Assembly (NCBI GenBank): GCA_022448105.1
Contig: JAKVAV010000026.1
Span: 11,964 to 44,991 of the forward strand
DNA from: Flavobacteriales bacterium
Lineage (GTDB): Bacteria; Bacteroidota; Bacteroidia; Flavobacteriales_D; Cryomorphaceae
DNA length: 33,028 nucleotides
Direction of reading: 5' to 3'
Shown: positions 8,485-17,670 of the stretch, piece after piece
Layout of the letters: each line of letters begins with the position of its first letter
Position numbering within the stretch: the first letter of the stretch is position 1
Notes under the pieces: model-generated
Seen by the model: only the letters and a program-made list of their open reading frames with translations
Told to the model about the DNA's origin: nothing
Databases searched by the model: none
Position numbers and translations under genes: made by a program

Positions 8485-9471
8485 ATGAGTCGCAAGCTGA
8501 CTGGAAAGAGGGTTTTAGTAACAGGAGGCGCTGGTTTTATTGGCTCCAATCTTTGCCAGTCTCTCCTTGATGAGGGGAATGAGGTAATTTGTCTTGATAA
8601 TTTTGCCACGGGGAAAAGACAAAATGTAGAGCCTTTTTTAGATAACCCCGACTTTCAAATGCTGGAAGGTGATATCCGTGATTATCAAACTTGTCTCGAG
8701 GCCTCGAGATCTGTTGAAGTGATATTGCATCAAGCTGCTCTAGGTAGTGTGCCTCGTAGCATTAATGATCCTCTCACAACCAATTCGGTTAATATCGATG
8801 GTTTTCTGAATATGCTCAATGCGGCCAAGGAGAATGAAGTCTCACGATTCGTTTATGCTGCTAGTTCGAGCACCTACGGAGATAGTAAAGCACTCCCGAA
8901 GGTAGAGGATACAATAGGAATGCCTCTTTCGCCTTATGCCGTCACTAAATATGTAAATGAGCTTTATGCACATGTGTTCGGAAATCTCCACGGAATGAAT
9001 ATTATTGGGCTACGGTACTTCAATGTATTCGGTAGAAACCAGTCACCGGATGGGGCATATGCAGCGGCAATACCAAAATTTGTGAGTGCCTTTATCAAGC
9101 ACGAGGCTCCCACTATACACGGTGATGGTGGTCAAACTCGTGATTTCACCTACATCGATAATGTTATTCAGATAAATCACCTTGCAGCTACTACGAATAA
9201 TCCAAGTGCACTTAATCAGGTTTACAATGTAGCATGTGGTGAGAGAACAGCCTTAAAAGATGTTGTTCAAAGCATTCAAAATGCATTGGCAAAAGAGGAT
9301 CAGGCCATTGCTGATGTCACAGTATTACATGGTCCTGATAGACCAGGGGATGTTAGAGATTCTTTGGCAGATATTTCGAAGGCGCAGGATCTTTTAGGCT
9401 ATAAACCCACTCACACTTTACAAAAAGGAATTCTGGAAGCCATTGATTGGTACCGCGAATTTTTGAAATAG
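8485..9471 (+). CDS. UDP-N-acetylglucosamine 4-epimerase, WbpP/TviC/Gne type (SDR)
   Basis: A 328-residue extended short-chain dehydrogenase. The Rossmann motif TGGAGFIG is at residues 13-20, the catalytic triad is SSST (around 127-130) with Tyr151 and Lys155 in YAVTK, and the signature QAALGSVPRSINDP points to the WbpP/TviC group that prefers N-acetylated UDP-hexoses. The likely product is UDP-GalNAc for the surface polysaccharide, or UDP-GalNAcA if an oxidised substrate is supplied; no UDP-sugar dehydrogenase gene is in the window. It is the first gene of the cluster and starts 4 nt after rny. Confidence 0.88.
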   Translation: MSRKLTGKRVLVTGGAGFIGSNLCQSLLDEGNEVICLDNFATGKRQNVEPFLDNPDFQMLEGDIRDYQTCLEASRSVEVILHQAALGSVPRSINDPLTTNSVNIDGFLNMLNAAKENEVSRFVYAASSSTYGDSKALPKVEDTIGMPLSPYAVTKYVNELYAHVFGNLHGMNIIGLRYFNVFGRNQSPDGAYAAAIPKFVSAFIKHEAPTIHGDGGQTRDFTYIDNVIQINHLAATTNNPSALNQVYNVACGERTALKDVVQSIQNALAKEDQAIADVTVLHGPDRPGDVRDSLADISKAQDLLGYKPTHTLQKGILEAIDWYREFLK

Positions 9472-9483
9472 ATTTATCCACCT

Positions 9484-10779
9484 ATGTCATGGATTGATCG
9501 ATATTCTAGAAACCCCTTCGTAAAGAATGTAGCTGTCATGTTTTCGGGGAATGGATTGGCAATCATTGTTCCTTTCCTTATGGCTCCTTTTATATCAAGA
9601 ATCTATACCCCAGAAGATTTTGCAGCTTTCGAACTATGGGTAAGGATTCTAGGATTGGTAGTTATTGTCGGTTCACTCAGGTTGGAGTTTGCTATTCTCC
9701 TTCCCAAAACAGAGGAAGAAGTCTTATCCCTAGTTTCACTCTGTTTTCGAATCTTAGTCCTGATTACCATTATATCATCAGTGATTCTTTTGCCACTTGC
9801 TGAAGTGATAGGTGAATTGCTAAATAATAGCCAGGTCCCGGATCTAATTTATCTATTACCTTTTGCAGTCCTTGCCCAAGGAGTATTGAACATCCTGAAT
9901 CAATATTTGATAAAAACCAGATCATTTAAAGAGTCGGCCTTTTCGAAGATCACGATGGCCGGCTCCAATAACGTTGGGAAGTTTCTTTTAGGTTTGAAAT
10001 ATCCAACACCAATAGGACTTAGTTTAGGTCATTTTCTCGGTGTCTTCACACCTGTAGTCCTGATGTTGCGCCTGAAAAGGGTTCGTCATCTTTTTGAGAC
10101 TGTTTTTCAAGTTAAAGTTGCTACTCGATACCTCTTTCATCGGTACAAAGATTTTCCACTTGTTAATACTTTTCACGCCTTTTTTCATGAGTGTCAATAC
10201 GCTACACTACTCTTTTTAGTCTCCTCTTTTTATGGTGAGCTGGCTCTAGGCCTATTTGGCTTTGCTTTTCGTTACTTGAAAGTTCCTCTAACAGTATTTG
10301 GTTCCTCCATTGGACAAGTTCTCAATGAACAGTGGGCACGGCAATTAAATGAGGGTTTAAATATTAGGTCTTCTATACTGAAGGTGGTGTCTTTTTTGTT
10401 CCTAGTTGGAATTCTGCCATTTGCTTCTCTGTTTTTCTTTGGTGAAGAGATATTCTCCTTTGTATTTGGTCATGATTGGACCATTGCTGGTCATTATGCT
10501 GAAATAATCGCCCCCTGGTTATTGGTTAATTTCGTGTCGAGTCCGATTAGCTCACTACCCATACTCCTTCACCGACAAACTGCTTTTTTTAAGATATCTG
10601 TTGTATCAGGTGTCTTGAATATTGCGCTTGTGATCATTGCCAATCGAATGGGACTAGAATTTGACAAAATGCTCTTTTGGTTATCGGGATTGAATGTTGC
10701 GATACTTTTGTTTGTTGTAATTTGGTTGGTCCAAGTTGGTTCAATGGGGAGGTTGAAAACTGATAACTCCCAAAATTAA
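9484..10779 (+). CDS. wzx: Polysaccharide flippase, Wzx/MVF-like
   Basis: A 431-residue, strongly hydrophobic protein with about twelve predicted membrane segments. The N-terminus (NPFVKNVAVMFSGNGLAIIV) is typical of polysaccharide-biosynthesis Wzx flippases, with SRIYTPEDFAAFELWVRI directly after it. It would move undecaprenyl-PP-linked repeat units across the inner membrane. It follows the epimerase gene by 12 nt. Wzx proteins are poorly conserved, so the class call rests on topology and context. Confidence 0.88.
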   Translation: MSWIDRYSRNPFVKNVAVMFSGNGLAIIVPFLMAPFISRIYTPEDFAAFELWVRILGLVVIVGSLRLEFAILLPKTEEEVLSLVSLCFRILVLITIISSVILLPLAEVIGELLNNSQVPDLIYLLPFAVLAQGVLNILNQYLIKTRSFKESAFSKITMAGSNNVGKFLLGLKYPTPIGLSLGHFLGVFTPVVLMLRLKRVRHLFETVFQVKVATRYLFHRYKDFPLVNTFHAFFHECQYATLLFLVSSFYGELALGLFGFAFRYLKVPLTVFGSSIGQVLNEQWARQLNEGLNIRSSILKVVSFLFLVGILPFASLFFFGEEIFSFVFGHDWTIAGHYAEIIAPWLLVNFVSSPISSLPILLHRQTAFFKISVVSGVLNIALVIIANRMGLEFDKMLFWLSGLNVAILLFVVIWLVQVGSMGRLKTDNSQN

Positions 10780-10797
10780 ATTTGCAGTCTACAAACT

Positions 10798-11325
10798 ATG
10801 ACGATTCGGAAAAGAATTGTTAGGAAACTAAATACCATGTACTGGTCTCTGCGGGGAGCTACCATAGGAGAGAATTCCGCTATTAATTCAGGGGCTGAAA
10901 TCGGCAATCCTAGAAAGGTGAGACTTGGTGCTCAATGCGACTTGGGTAAACAAATCACCTTGCATTGCGGTCAAAATGGATTCTTCGCTTTGGATGATCA
11001 TTCGCATGTAGCACCCTATGGATATTTTTTGATTGATAATAACACTGTTCTGATTGGTCACCATGTAGCAATTGGGCCAAACTGCCAGTTCATCTGTCAT
11101 TCAAATAGCCCAAGAGGTCGCAATGAGTTTTTTACAGAGAACTATGAGGACGGAGATATCCGAATTGGAAATAATGTTTTTATTGGAGGCCAATGTGTAA
11201 TCCTGCCGGATTCTCAAATTGAAGACAATGTTGTTGTTGCATCAAATTCCGTAGTTCGTGGTCTATTAAAGAGTGGCTTTGTTTATGGAGGATCTCCTGC
11301 AAAGCAGCTGAAACCTTTGGTTTAA
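10798..11325 (+). CDS. Left-handed beta-helix acyltransferase (hexapeptide repeat)
   Basis: A 175-residue protein built of imperfect hexapeptide repeats (for example IGENSAINSGAEIG, and IRIGNNVFIGGQCVILPDSQ) ending in VYGGSPAKQLKPLV, the usual C-terminus of maltose/galactoside O-acetyltransferase-like enzymes. A conserved histidine candidate is in the FICHSNSP segment. It probably O- or N-acetylates a sugar of the polysaccharide. The TAA stop shares one base with the next ATG, so translation is coupled to the downstream aminotransferase gene. Confidence 0.85.
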   Translation: MTIRKRIVRKLNTMYWSLRGATIGENSAINSGAEIGNPRKVRLGAQCDLGKQITLHCGQNGFFALDDHSHVAPYGYFLIDNNTVLIGHHVAIGPNCQFICHSNSPRGRNEFFTENYEDGDIRIGNNVFIGGQCVILPDSQIEDNVVVASNSVVRGLLKSGFVYGGSPAKQLKPLV

Positions 11326-12578
11326 TGTTCGCAAGAGAAAAGTTCGATTTTCTTGGTAATTCACTATCTAAATCAATGCTTATTAAAGCCTTAGGTAATA
11401 TTTTATTATTTCGAGGCGAGCAAAGCCGTGGGATGGTGTTGGCCCTGCTCTCAGACTTTTTTGGTGTTAAGCAGAATCAGATCTTTCTCTTTTCTGCTGC
11501 CCGAATGTCAGTATTTTCTTTCATCAAAAGTCTTGATCTTGAGCGAGGCGATGAAGTTTTAGTAGCAGGATATACATGTGTAGTCCTTACGAACGCAGTG
11601 AAGTTTTCTGGCCAACCCATAAAGTATGTTGACATTCAAGTTACCGATTGCAACCTTGATTTGAATGCGCTCCGAGAAGTTGTCTCCGAGAAGTCTAAAG
11701 TCTTGATCCTTCCTCATAATTTTGGGTTACCAGATCAACATATTTCTGCGATAAAAGAGGAATTTCCTGAATTGATAATTATTGAAGATGTAGCCCATGG
11801 TTTTGGCACCAGAGACAAAGAAAAAAGAATAATCGGAACCATAGGAGATGCCTCATTCTTTAGTCTAGAGTATTCTAAACCAGTTACGGCTGGATTAGGA
11901 GGCATAATGATTATCAATAATCCGAAACATCTTTCAAAATTTAGCGAGCACTATAACAGCTTGGGAACGGAATCATGGCTAATTACCATTAGAAAACTGC
12001 TGACCCTTTGCGCCATGGTTATGAGTCGGTCAAGCTGGACCTCTTTCTTTAGAACTAACGTGATGAGGTTTATGCGTATCTCGAGATTGGTTTACGCAAC
12101 TTCACAGAAGGAGGTGGATGGCATAATGCCGGAGACTTACGCTACAAAATTGAATCCTCTTCTGTGCAATGTTTTATTGCCACAATTACAAGAGATTCGT
12201 GTGATAAATCAGACCAAGAGAAAGGTGTTGGAGTCTTATGCAAAGCGCTTTGCGCAGGTATCATCTTTGATACCTATTGATATTGATAATGCCGTCATGA
12301 TTCGATATCCGCTCATTTTTAATGATGGTGTGGAAGACATGCAAATTGACTCTTTGAGGGAAGTAGCTTTAAAGAAAGGCTACAGATTTGGTGAATGGTT
12401 TAATGATGTGATTCACCCCAAAGGTTCTTACAGGTACATGTATCAGCAGGGATCTTGTCCGGTAGGTGAAACTATGGCCAAGAGAATGCTAAATCTTCCA
12501 GTCAACGCATTCGCTGTTTTATCAGAATCTGAATTAGATGAGGTGGTTTCAATCATTAAAGCACAAGGGATAGATTAG
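11325..12578 (+). CDS. DegT/DnrJ/EryC1-family aminotransferase, divergent
   Basis: A 417-residue fold-type I PLP enzyme. The sheet after GDEVLVAGYTC, the cofactor Asp155 in IIEDVAHGFG and the PLP lysine Lys185 in SLEYSKPVTAGLGG are all present. The lysine loop differs from the usual SFHxxKNLTTxEGG of sugar aminotransferases, and a hydrophobic and basic insertion occupies about residues 214-256 (including ITIRKLLTLCAMVM), which might bind the membrane. Likely substrates are keto-sugar nucleotides or lipid-linked sugars, but this is unproven. It overlaps the acyltransferase by 1 nt. Confidence 0.82.
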   Translation: MFAREKFDFLGNSLSKSMLIKALGNILLFRGEQSRGMVLALLSDFFGVKQNQIFLFSAARMSVFSFIKSLDLERGDEVLVAGYTCVVLTNAVKFSGQPIKYVDIQVTDCNLDLNALREVVSEKSKVLILPHNFGLPDQHISAIKEEFPELIIIEDVAHGFGTRDKEKRIIGTIGDASFFSLEYSKPVTAGLGGIMIINNPKHLSKFSEHYNSLGTESWLITIRKLLTLCAMVMSRSSWTSFFRTNVMRFMRISRLVYATSQKEVDGIMPETYATKLNPLLCNVLLPQLQEIRVINQTKRKVLESYAKRFAQVSSLIPIDIDNAVMIRYPLIFNDGVEDMQIDSLREVALKKGYRFGEWFNDVIHPKGSYRYMYQQGSCPVGETMAKRMLNLPVNAFAVLSESELDEVVSIIKAQGID

Positions 12579-12587
12579 ATCATAGCC

Positions 12588-13658
12588 ATGGAGTTGAAAA
12601 AGGGAAATAGTGCGTATCGCCTTCTGGTAGTTGCTCCAGCGGGAGTTCATCTGAAGAACTTTCTGTCACGAATACAAAGCGAGACCGAAGCGATACACGT
12701 CATTACCACAGAGCCAAAAACCACCAATTATCCCGAGACAGTCCTTGATTTTTCTTACAAGAGCCCTCGAAATTTCATAAAGATACCTCAAGCTATCCGT
12801 AGGGTACATGATGACTTTAAACCAGATATCGTCCACACTCATCAGCTAAACTCAATAAGTTTTTTTACCCTTCTTGCACTTAGGAAAAGATCAACTCCTG
12901 TGGCTTCTACGGCTTGGGGTTCTGATGTACTCTTATCTTTTAAACGCGGGGGTCTCTATAGAAGAATCTTGAGCTTTATATTGGATAGATCCGATGCCTT
13001 TACCTCTGATTCGCAAGAAGTAGCTAGAGTGATGAAGGATTTGACTAAGAAAGAAATAAAGATTGTCGTATGTAATTTTGGAGCCGATGCCCCAACATTG
13101 ACATTGCCGAAGGAGAAAATTATCTACTCCAACCGCTTGCAAAATCCCTTGTACAGAATTGACAAGATTATCAATCGATTTGCTGAGTTTAAGGCGACAT
13201 CTGCAGGCGCAGATTGGAGGTTGATCTTGGCTGGCTCAGGCACTGAAAGCGAGAGACTGAAGAACTTAATCAGTAGTTTAGGAATCTCTGAATCTGTCGA
13301 TTTTCAGGGATGGGTAGGGAAAGATCAAAATGAAAAAAATTATGCGAAATCTGCCGTTTGGGTTTCCATTCCTGAATCTGACGCTACTCCCATTTCTATG
13401 CTTGAGGCGATGTATCACGGTTGCTTTCCTGTTGTTGTCGATTTGCCTTCTATCAGGGAATGGATTGAAGATGGTGAGAATGGTAAGCTCGTGTCAGAAG
13501 TTGACCAACCATTCTTCTCCGAATACTTAAACGAGATAGACGAAAGCATAGCCGAGAAAAACAGAGCTTTGGTAGACCAAAAAGGGAGCGCAAGAGCTGC
13601 TAATCAATGCTTCTCGGCAATCCATCGAAGACTAATGAACAGATCAATGGATGATTAA
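12588..13658 (+). CDS. Glycosyltransferase family 4
   Basis: A 356-residue GT-B enzyme. The N-terminal domain has the acceptor-side pattern DIVHTHQLNS, and the C-terminal domain holds LILAGSGTE and SESDATPISMLEAM. In that motif the first acid of the EX7E pattern is Asp265 and the second Glu273, a variant seen in some GT4 enzymes. It should transfer a sugar from a nucleotide donor onto the growing lipid-linked repeat at the cytoplasmic face. Donor and linkage cannot be read from the sequence. It follows the aminotransferase by 9 nt. Confidence 0.88.
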   Translation: MELKKGNSAYRLLVVAPAGVHLKNFLSRIQSETEAIHVITTEPKTTNYPETVLDFSYKSPRNFIKIPQAIRRVHDDFKPDIVHTHQLNSISFFTLLALRKRSTPVASTAWGSDVLLSFKRGGLYRRILSFILDRSDAFTSDSQEVARVMKDLTKKEIKIVVCNFGADAPTLTLPKEKIIYSNRLQNPLYRIDKIINRFAEFKATSAGADWRLILAGSGTESERLKNLISSLGISESVDFQGWVGKDQNEKNYAKSAVWVSIPESDATPISMLEAMYHGCFPVVVDLPSIREWIEDGENGKLVSEVDQPFFSEYLNEIDESIAEKNRALVDQKGSARAANQCFSAIHRRLMNRSMDD

Positions 13659-13701
13659 TGCTATTCCAGTTCAATCTAAAGAATTGTTGGTCTTCAATTT
13701 T

Positions 13702-13709
13702 TAATTTTG
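13702..13709 (+). promoter_or_regulatory. Possible internal promoter -7 element (TAATTTTG)
   Basis: TAATTTTG lies 21 nt before the ATG at 13731, in the only gap over 65 nt inside the polysaccharide cluster (13659-13730). It matches TAnnTTTG exactly. A -33 element is weak (TTG at 13684-13686, spacing short). If real, it gives the second half of the cluster its own promoter. Confidence 0.4.
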
Positions 13710-13730
13710 CGACACAAATCTTACCATCGA

Positions 13731-14843
13731 ATGCCCATAAAGGTTTGCCATGTAACTTCTGTCCATGGACCATACGATACCAGAATTTTCCATAAAATGT
13801 GTCAAACACTATCACAAAATGGGTTCGAGGTTTATCTGGTTGTGGCCAATGCTAAGTCTGAGATCAAGGATGGGGTACATATCGTTGGAGTTCCTGTTTC
13901 TTATAGCAACAGAGTCCAGCGTATGTGGAATGCATCGAAAGCAGTCTTTGATAAGGCTGTAGAAATAGATGCGGAGATTTATCATTTTCATGATCCTGAA
14001 TTATTACGATATGCCGTTAAGGTTCAGAAAATGGGCAAGCATACCATCTTTGATAGTCACGAAGATGTACCAAATGATATTTTGGACAAGGCTTGGTTAG
14101 GCCCACGATGCGTTCGTCAAATGGTCAGTTGGCTCTATTCTTCTTACGAAAAGAGTCAAGCGAGGAAGTTAAGTGGTGTTATTTCGGTAGTCCCTGAGAT
14201 AACCGAAAAGTTTCACCATCCACAAGGTTTGACCATTCACAACTATCCAAAGATAGACTCGTTTGATGTTGAGCCTAAATCTTTCATGTCACCCTTGGAC
14301 AAACAATTTAGGTTGGTATATAATGGTGGATTAACACCAGTGAGGGGAATTCGTCAAATGATCAAGGCAATGAGTTATCTGGGATCTGAATATTCACTTT
14401 GTCTAATGGGACCATGGGAAACCGATGAGTTTTATCAAGAATGCCAAAATACTCCTGGCTGGGATAAGGTGGTATACATGGGAATGGTCGATTTCAAGGA
14501 GTGCGTCTCTGTACTCAAAAGTTCCCATCTAGGGCTGGTCACATTGCTTCCGGTAACAAACTTCCTTACTAGTATTCCCGTAAAATCTTTTGAATTTATT
14601 GCATCGGGTCTGCCAATGATCATGAGTGATTTTCCATTCTGGAGAAATCTTTTCAGTAAGTACGCCCACTTCGTAGATCCGGAGAATCCGGAGGAAATTG
14701 CGAATGCCATAAAGAAAATCAAAGAAGGATACGATTCGGAAAAGTTACGTATCGAGCCCGAGGGCAGAGAGCTGCTAAGAAAGTATACCTGGGAAAATGA
14801 AGTAAGACGACTTGTTGAATTCTACCAAAACATTCTTCGATAA
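13731..14843 (+). CDS. Glycosyltransferase family 4
   Basis: A 370-residue GT-B enzyme starting MPIKVCHVTSVHGPYDTRIF, the N-terminus of a common Bacteroidota glycosyltransferase group. The N-terminal domain contains AEIYHFHDPELL and TIFDSHED; the C-terminal domain has LVYNGGLTPVRGI and IPVKSFEFIASGLP. The ATG at 13731 is preferred over a TTG 24 nt upstream, because the fold starts at it and a TAnnTTTG element overlaps the upstream codons. The stop shares one base with the asnB ATG. Donor sugar unknown. Confidence 0.88.
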   Translation: MPIKVCHVTSVHGPYDTRIFHKMCQTLSQNGFEVYLVVANAKSEIKDGVHIVGVPVSYSNRVQRMWNASKAVFDKAVEIDAEIYHFHDPELLRYAVKVQKMGKHTIFDSHEDVPNDILDKAWLGPRCVRQMVSWLYSSYEKSQARKLSGVISVVPEITEKFHHPQGLTIHNYPKIDSFDVEPKSFMSPLDKQFRLVYNGGLTPVRGIRQMIKAMSYLGSEYSLCLMGPWETDEFYQECQNTPGWDKVVYMGMVDFKECVSVLKSSHLGLVTLLPVTNFLTSIPVKSFEFIASGLPMIMSDFPFWRNLFSKYAHFVDPENPEEIANAIKKIKEGYDSEKLRIEPEGRELLRKYTWENEVRRLVEFYQNILR

Positions 14844-16654
14844 TGTGTGGGATTTTCATAGCGGTAAGGCGAGAAGGTTTCTTTTCAGAAGATGATCTTC
14901 AAGGATTTCGAAAAGCTACTGACACGGTGGTGCACCGAGGTCCCGATTCGGGTGGCAGTATGACTTTTAAGACGGGTCATGGAGAAGGGGCAAATCTCTT
15001 TTTAGGACACCGTCGCCTTTCCATTATTGATCTCGATGAAGAGGCCAATCAGCCTTTCTCCAAGGAGGGTCTCGACATGGCCTACAACGGGGAGGTTTTC
15101 AATTATCTCGAACTAAAGAAAAATGAACTTTCAGCTACTCGTTTCTCTACGACAAGCGACACGGAGGTAGTTCTGGAGGCTTATAGAGCTTATGGTAAAA
15201 ATTGTTTTTCCATGTTCAATGGGATGTGGGCTCTTGCCATTTATGATTCGCCAGAGCAAAAACTCATCTTGAGCAGAGACCGATTCAGCATTAAGCCCCT
15301 TTACTATGCTCAGGTTGGAGATACATGGGTTTTCGCCTCAGAGATCAAGCAGTTTAGAAACATTCATGGCTTGCAATTGACGCCAAACACACAAGTTCTT
15401 TCCACCTTTTTGCGACAAGCTCTTTTAGACCATTCTGATGAAACGTTTTTCAATGAAATTAAAAAGTTCCCCGCAGGGCATAGCTTGGAAATTGATCTGA
15501 AAGCAGGTGATTGGAAATGGGACGAATATTGGAAGTATAACAGTGCCCATGAACCTGAGGTAGATCCTTCAACTTCTTTTAGAGAGTTGCTCATCGATTC
15601 ATTGAAGCTAAGATTGCGAAGCGATGTGCCCGTTGGAACATTGCTCAGTGGTGGTTTGGATAGTAGCGCAATTACAGCCCTTATTCATGATCACATCAAT
15701 CCAGAAATCAAGACTTTTTCTGTAGTTAGTGATTCGAAAGAATACAGCGAAGAATCTTTCGTAGACATACTGATTAACGAGAAGGGAATTGCCAATCAGA
15801 AGTTGAGATTCAGTTCAGGTCTTGCCTTAGAAAATGTGGAGAAGGTTCTATCCGTTCAAGATGAGCCTTATGGATCTCTGTCAGTAGTTGCACAGCATCA
15901 ATTGTTTCGTCAAATAAAATCAGAAACAGGAATTACCGTGCTGTTGAGTGGACAAGGAGCCGATGAAATTCTTCTTGGTTACGGGAAGTTCTTTTTCTTC
16001 TATCTAAAAATGCAGCTTAAGAAGGGGCGGCTAGGATCTTTCTCGAAATCAGCCCTGAACTCTTGGCTCAAAAGTACCACCATCAAAGATTTTTCACTTT
16101 CAGAAGCCAAGCGGTATTTGCCCGGTTCAAATAAGAAGGGACTAGATTTTCTTTTAGACCAATCTCCAGCTGTACCAATCTGGCACTTTGACCATATGAG
16201 GAGTAGACAGATATTGGATATCCAAAATTACTCTGTCCCCGCCCTAACACATTATGAAGATCGGAATTCAATGGATTCGTCGATAGAGGTGAGGCTTCCT
16301 TTTCTGGACTATAGGTTGGTCAATTATCTGGTCAATCTTCCCGTTGAGAATAAATTGAAAGATGGCTGGACCAAATTCATTTTGCGAGATTCTGTTCATG
16401 AATTGCCCGATCGAATTCGTTGGAGAAAGGATAAGAAGGGATTTGTAACACCCGAAGAACTATGGATGAAAAATGAATTAGGTGATGTTATTTCCTCCAT
16501 GTTCACAGGCAAGAGCTATTTGCAGAATCTTGGTTTGATTGACAATCAAAAGTTTCTGGATGCGATGAACAGTTTTAGGTCAGGGAGTAAGTGGGTAAGC
16601 CATGGCGATCTTTTTAGAGTGTTCATCGCTGAGAAGTGGTTAAGTAGTTTTTAA
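14843..16654 (+). CDS. asnB: Asparagine synthase (glutamine-hydrolysing) family amidotransferase
   Basis: A 603-residue protein of the usual AsnB size. The N-terminus MCGIF exposes Cys2 as glutaminase nucleophile after Met removal, RGPDS and HRRLSIIDL follow, and the synthetase half has the pyrophosphatase loop LLSGGLDSS at residues 267-275. Classical AsnB makes asparagine, but homologues inside O-antigen and capsule clusters are thought to amidate uronic acids or other sugar carboxylates. Its position between a glycosyltransferase and a FemAB-like protein favours that second role, though no uronic-acid dehydrogenase gene is in the window. Confidence 0.9.
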   Translation: MCGIFIAVRREGFFSEDDLQGFRKATDTVVHRGPDSGGSMTFKTGHGEGANLFLGHRRLSIIDLDEEANQPFSKEGLDMAYNGEVFNYLELKKNELSATRFSTTSDTEVVLEAYRAYGKNCFSMFNGMWALAIYDSPEQKLILSRDRFSIKPLYYAQVGDTWVFASEIKQFRNIHGLQLTPNTQVLSTFLRQALLDHSDETFFNEIKKFPAGHSLEIDLKAGDWKWDEYWKYNSAHEPEVDPSTSFRELLIDSLKLRLRSDVPVGTLLSGGLDSSAITALIHDHINPEIKTFSVVSDSKEYSEESFVDILINEKGIANQKLRFSSGLALENVEKVLSVQDEPYGSLSVVAQHQLFRQIKSETGITVLLSGQGADEILLGYGKFFFFYLKMQLKKGRLGSFSKSALNSWLKSTTIKDFSLSEAKRYLPGSNKKGLDFLLDQSPAVPIWHFDHMRSRQILDIQNYSVPALTHYEDRNSMDSSIEVRLPFLDYRLVNYLVNLPVENKLKDGWTKFILRDSVHELPDRIRWRKDKKGFVTPEELWMKNELGDVISSMFTGKSYLQNLGLIDNQKFLDAMNSFRSGSKWVSHGDLFRVFIAEKWLSSF

Positions 16655-16719
16655 GCGCATACTGTCCGAACTTGAAATGAGTATTTTTATCCGCTGACAA
16701 ATCACTTTGGCCTTTCTAG

Positions 16720-17670
16720 ATGGAAGTAAAACCCATATCATCACAAGAGTTCTTGGCTCACAACGACCAAATCGAAGGTTCGTTCTTCGGCAGCTCTTTT
16801 TGGATGTACTTGCATGGAGATGCTATTATAACTCTAGGTGTATTTGGAAAGGACAATCTGATTGGTACCCTTTTGCTTTTCAGGTATTCAAAGCTGGGGA
16901 AGGAGTTTTTAATTCACCCTCCTTTGGCACCGCACTGTGGACTGAAGGTAGAAGTAACAGCTGAAAAACGATCTACTCGGCAGGGACAAGTAAAGCGTAT
17001 CCTTAGCTCTTTGGCGGCCTACCTTCGAGATCATCACAAAAAGTCATACATAGATTTCTGTCTACCCGCTGAGTTTAATGATGCACAGCCTTTCCAGTGG
17101 CTTAATTTTGAGGTTTCTCCGAAGCATTCTTATCGCTTAAGTCTCAAGAAATCGGAGGAAGAACTGTTGGCAGAGATGTCAACGGAAAGGAGGAAGAATA
17201 TTAAGCAGGGTGCCAGCAAGAATTACCAAATTGAATCGAACGGAGATTCAGAAAACGTGCTTGACTTGCTTATGAATTCCGTGGAGAAAGCAAGTATGCC
17301 AAACAATGCGATGGTGCTGAAGAACCTCTTGGCATTGCCGCCGACACAATACTATTCTACCCTCATATATGATCAAAGCAAATCCGCTGCCGCGAACATT
17401 GTGGTTTTTGATAAAACGGATGCGTTCTATTTCGCCGGAGGCTATGATAAAACGAAATCTGATTCTACTTCTGGTACTATCGCATTATGGACATCAATTT
17501 TGAAAGCAAAGAAGTTGGGGTGTCAATCCTTTGATTTCTTAGGGAGTTCTGTGCCCCAAATAGAAAGATACTTTAGGGGTTTTGGAGCTGAATTGATTTC
17601 CTATCCTAGGGTCAGGCAGACTAAAGGTATAGTGGCTTGGCTGAAACGACAAAAAGAAGATTCGAAATGA
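16720..17670 (+). CDS. FemAB/GNAT-like acyltransferase
   Basis: A 316-residue protein with the C-terminal GNAT fold common to FemAB-like polysaccharide-cluster proteins: LKKSEEELLAEMSTERRKNIKQG, then AANIVVFDKTDAFYFAGGYD, and LGCQSFDFLGS near the end. Family members transfer amino acids or acyl groups onto lipid-linked saccharides. With AsnB just upstream, an amino-acid or amide decoration of the repeat unit is plausible but not proven. A 65-nt gap separates it from asnB; its TGA overlaps the next ATG (ATGA). Confidence 0.78.
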   Translation: MEVKPISSQEFLAHNDQIEGSFFGSSFWMYLHGDAIITLGVFGKDNLIGTLLLFRYSKLGKEFLIHPPLAPHCGLKVEVTAEKRSTRQGQVKRILSSLAAYLRDHHKKSYIDFCLPAEFNDAQPFQWLNFEVSPKHSYRLSLKKSEEELLAEMSTERRKNIKQGASKNYQIESNGDSENVLDLLMNSVEKASMPNNAMVLKNLLALPPTQYYSTLIYDQSKSAAANIVVFDKTDAFYFAGGYDKTKSDSTSGTIALWTSILKAKKLGCQSFDFLGSSVPQIERYFRGFGAELISYPRVRQTKGIVAWLKRQKEDSK

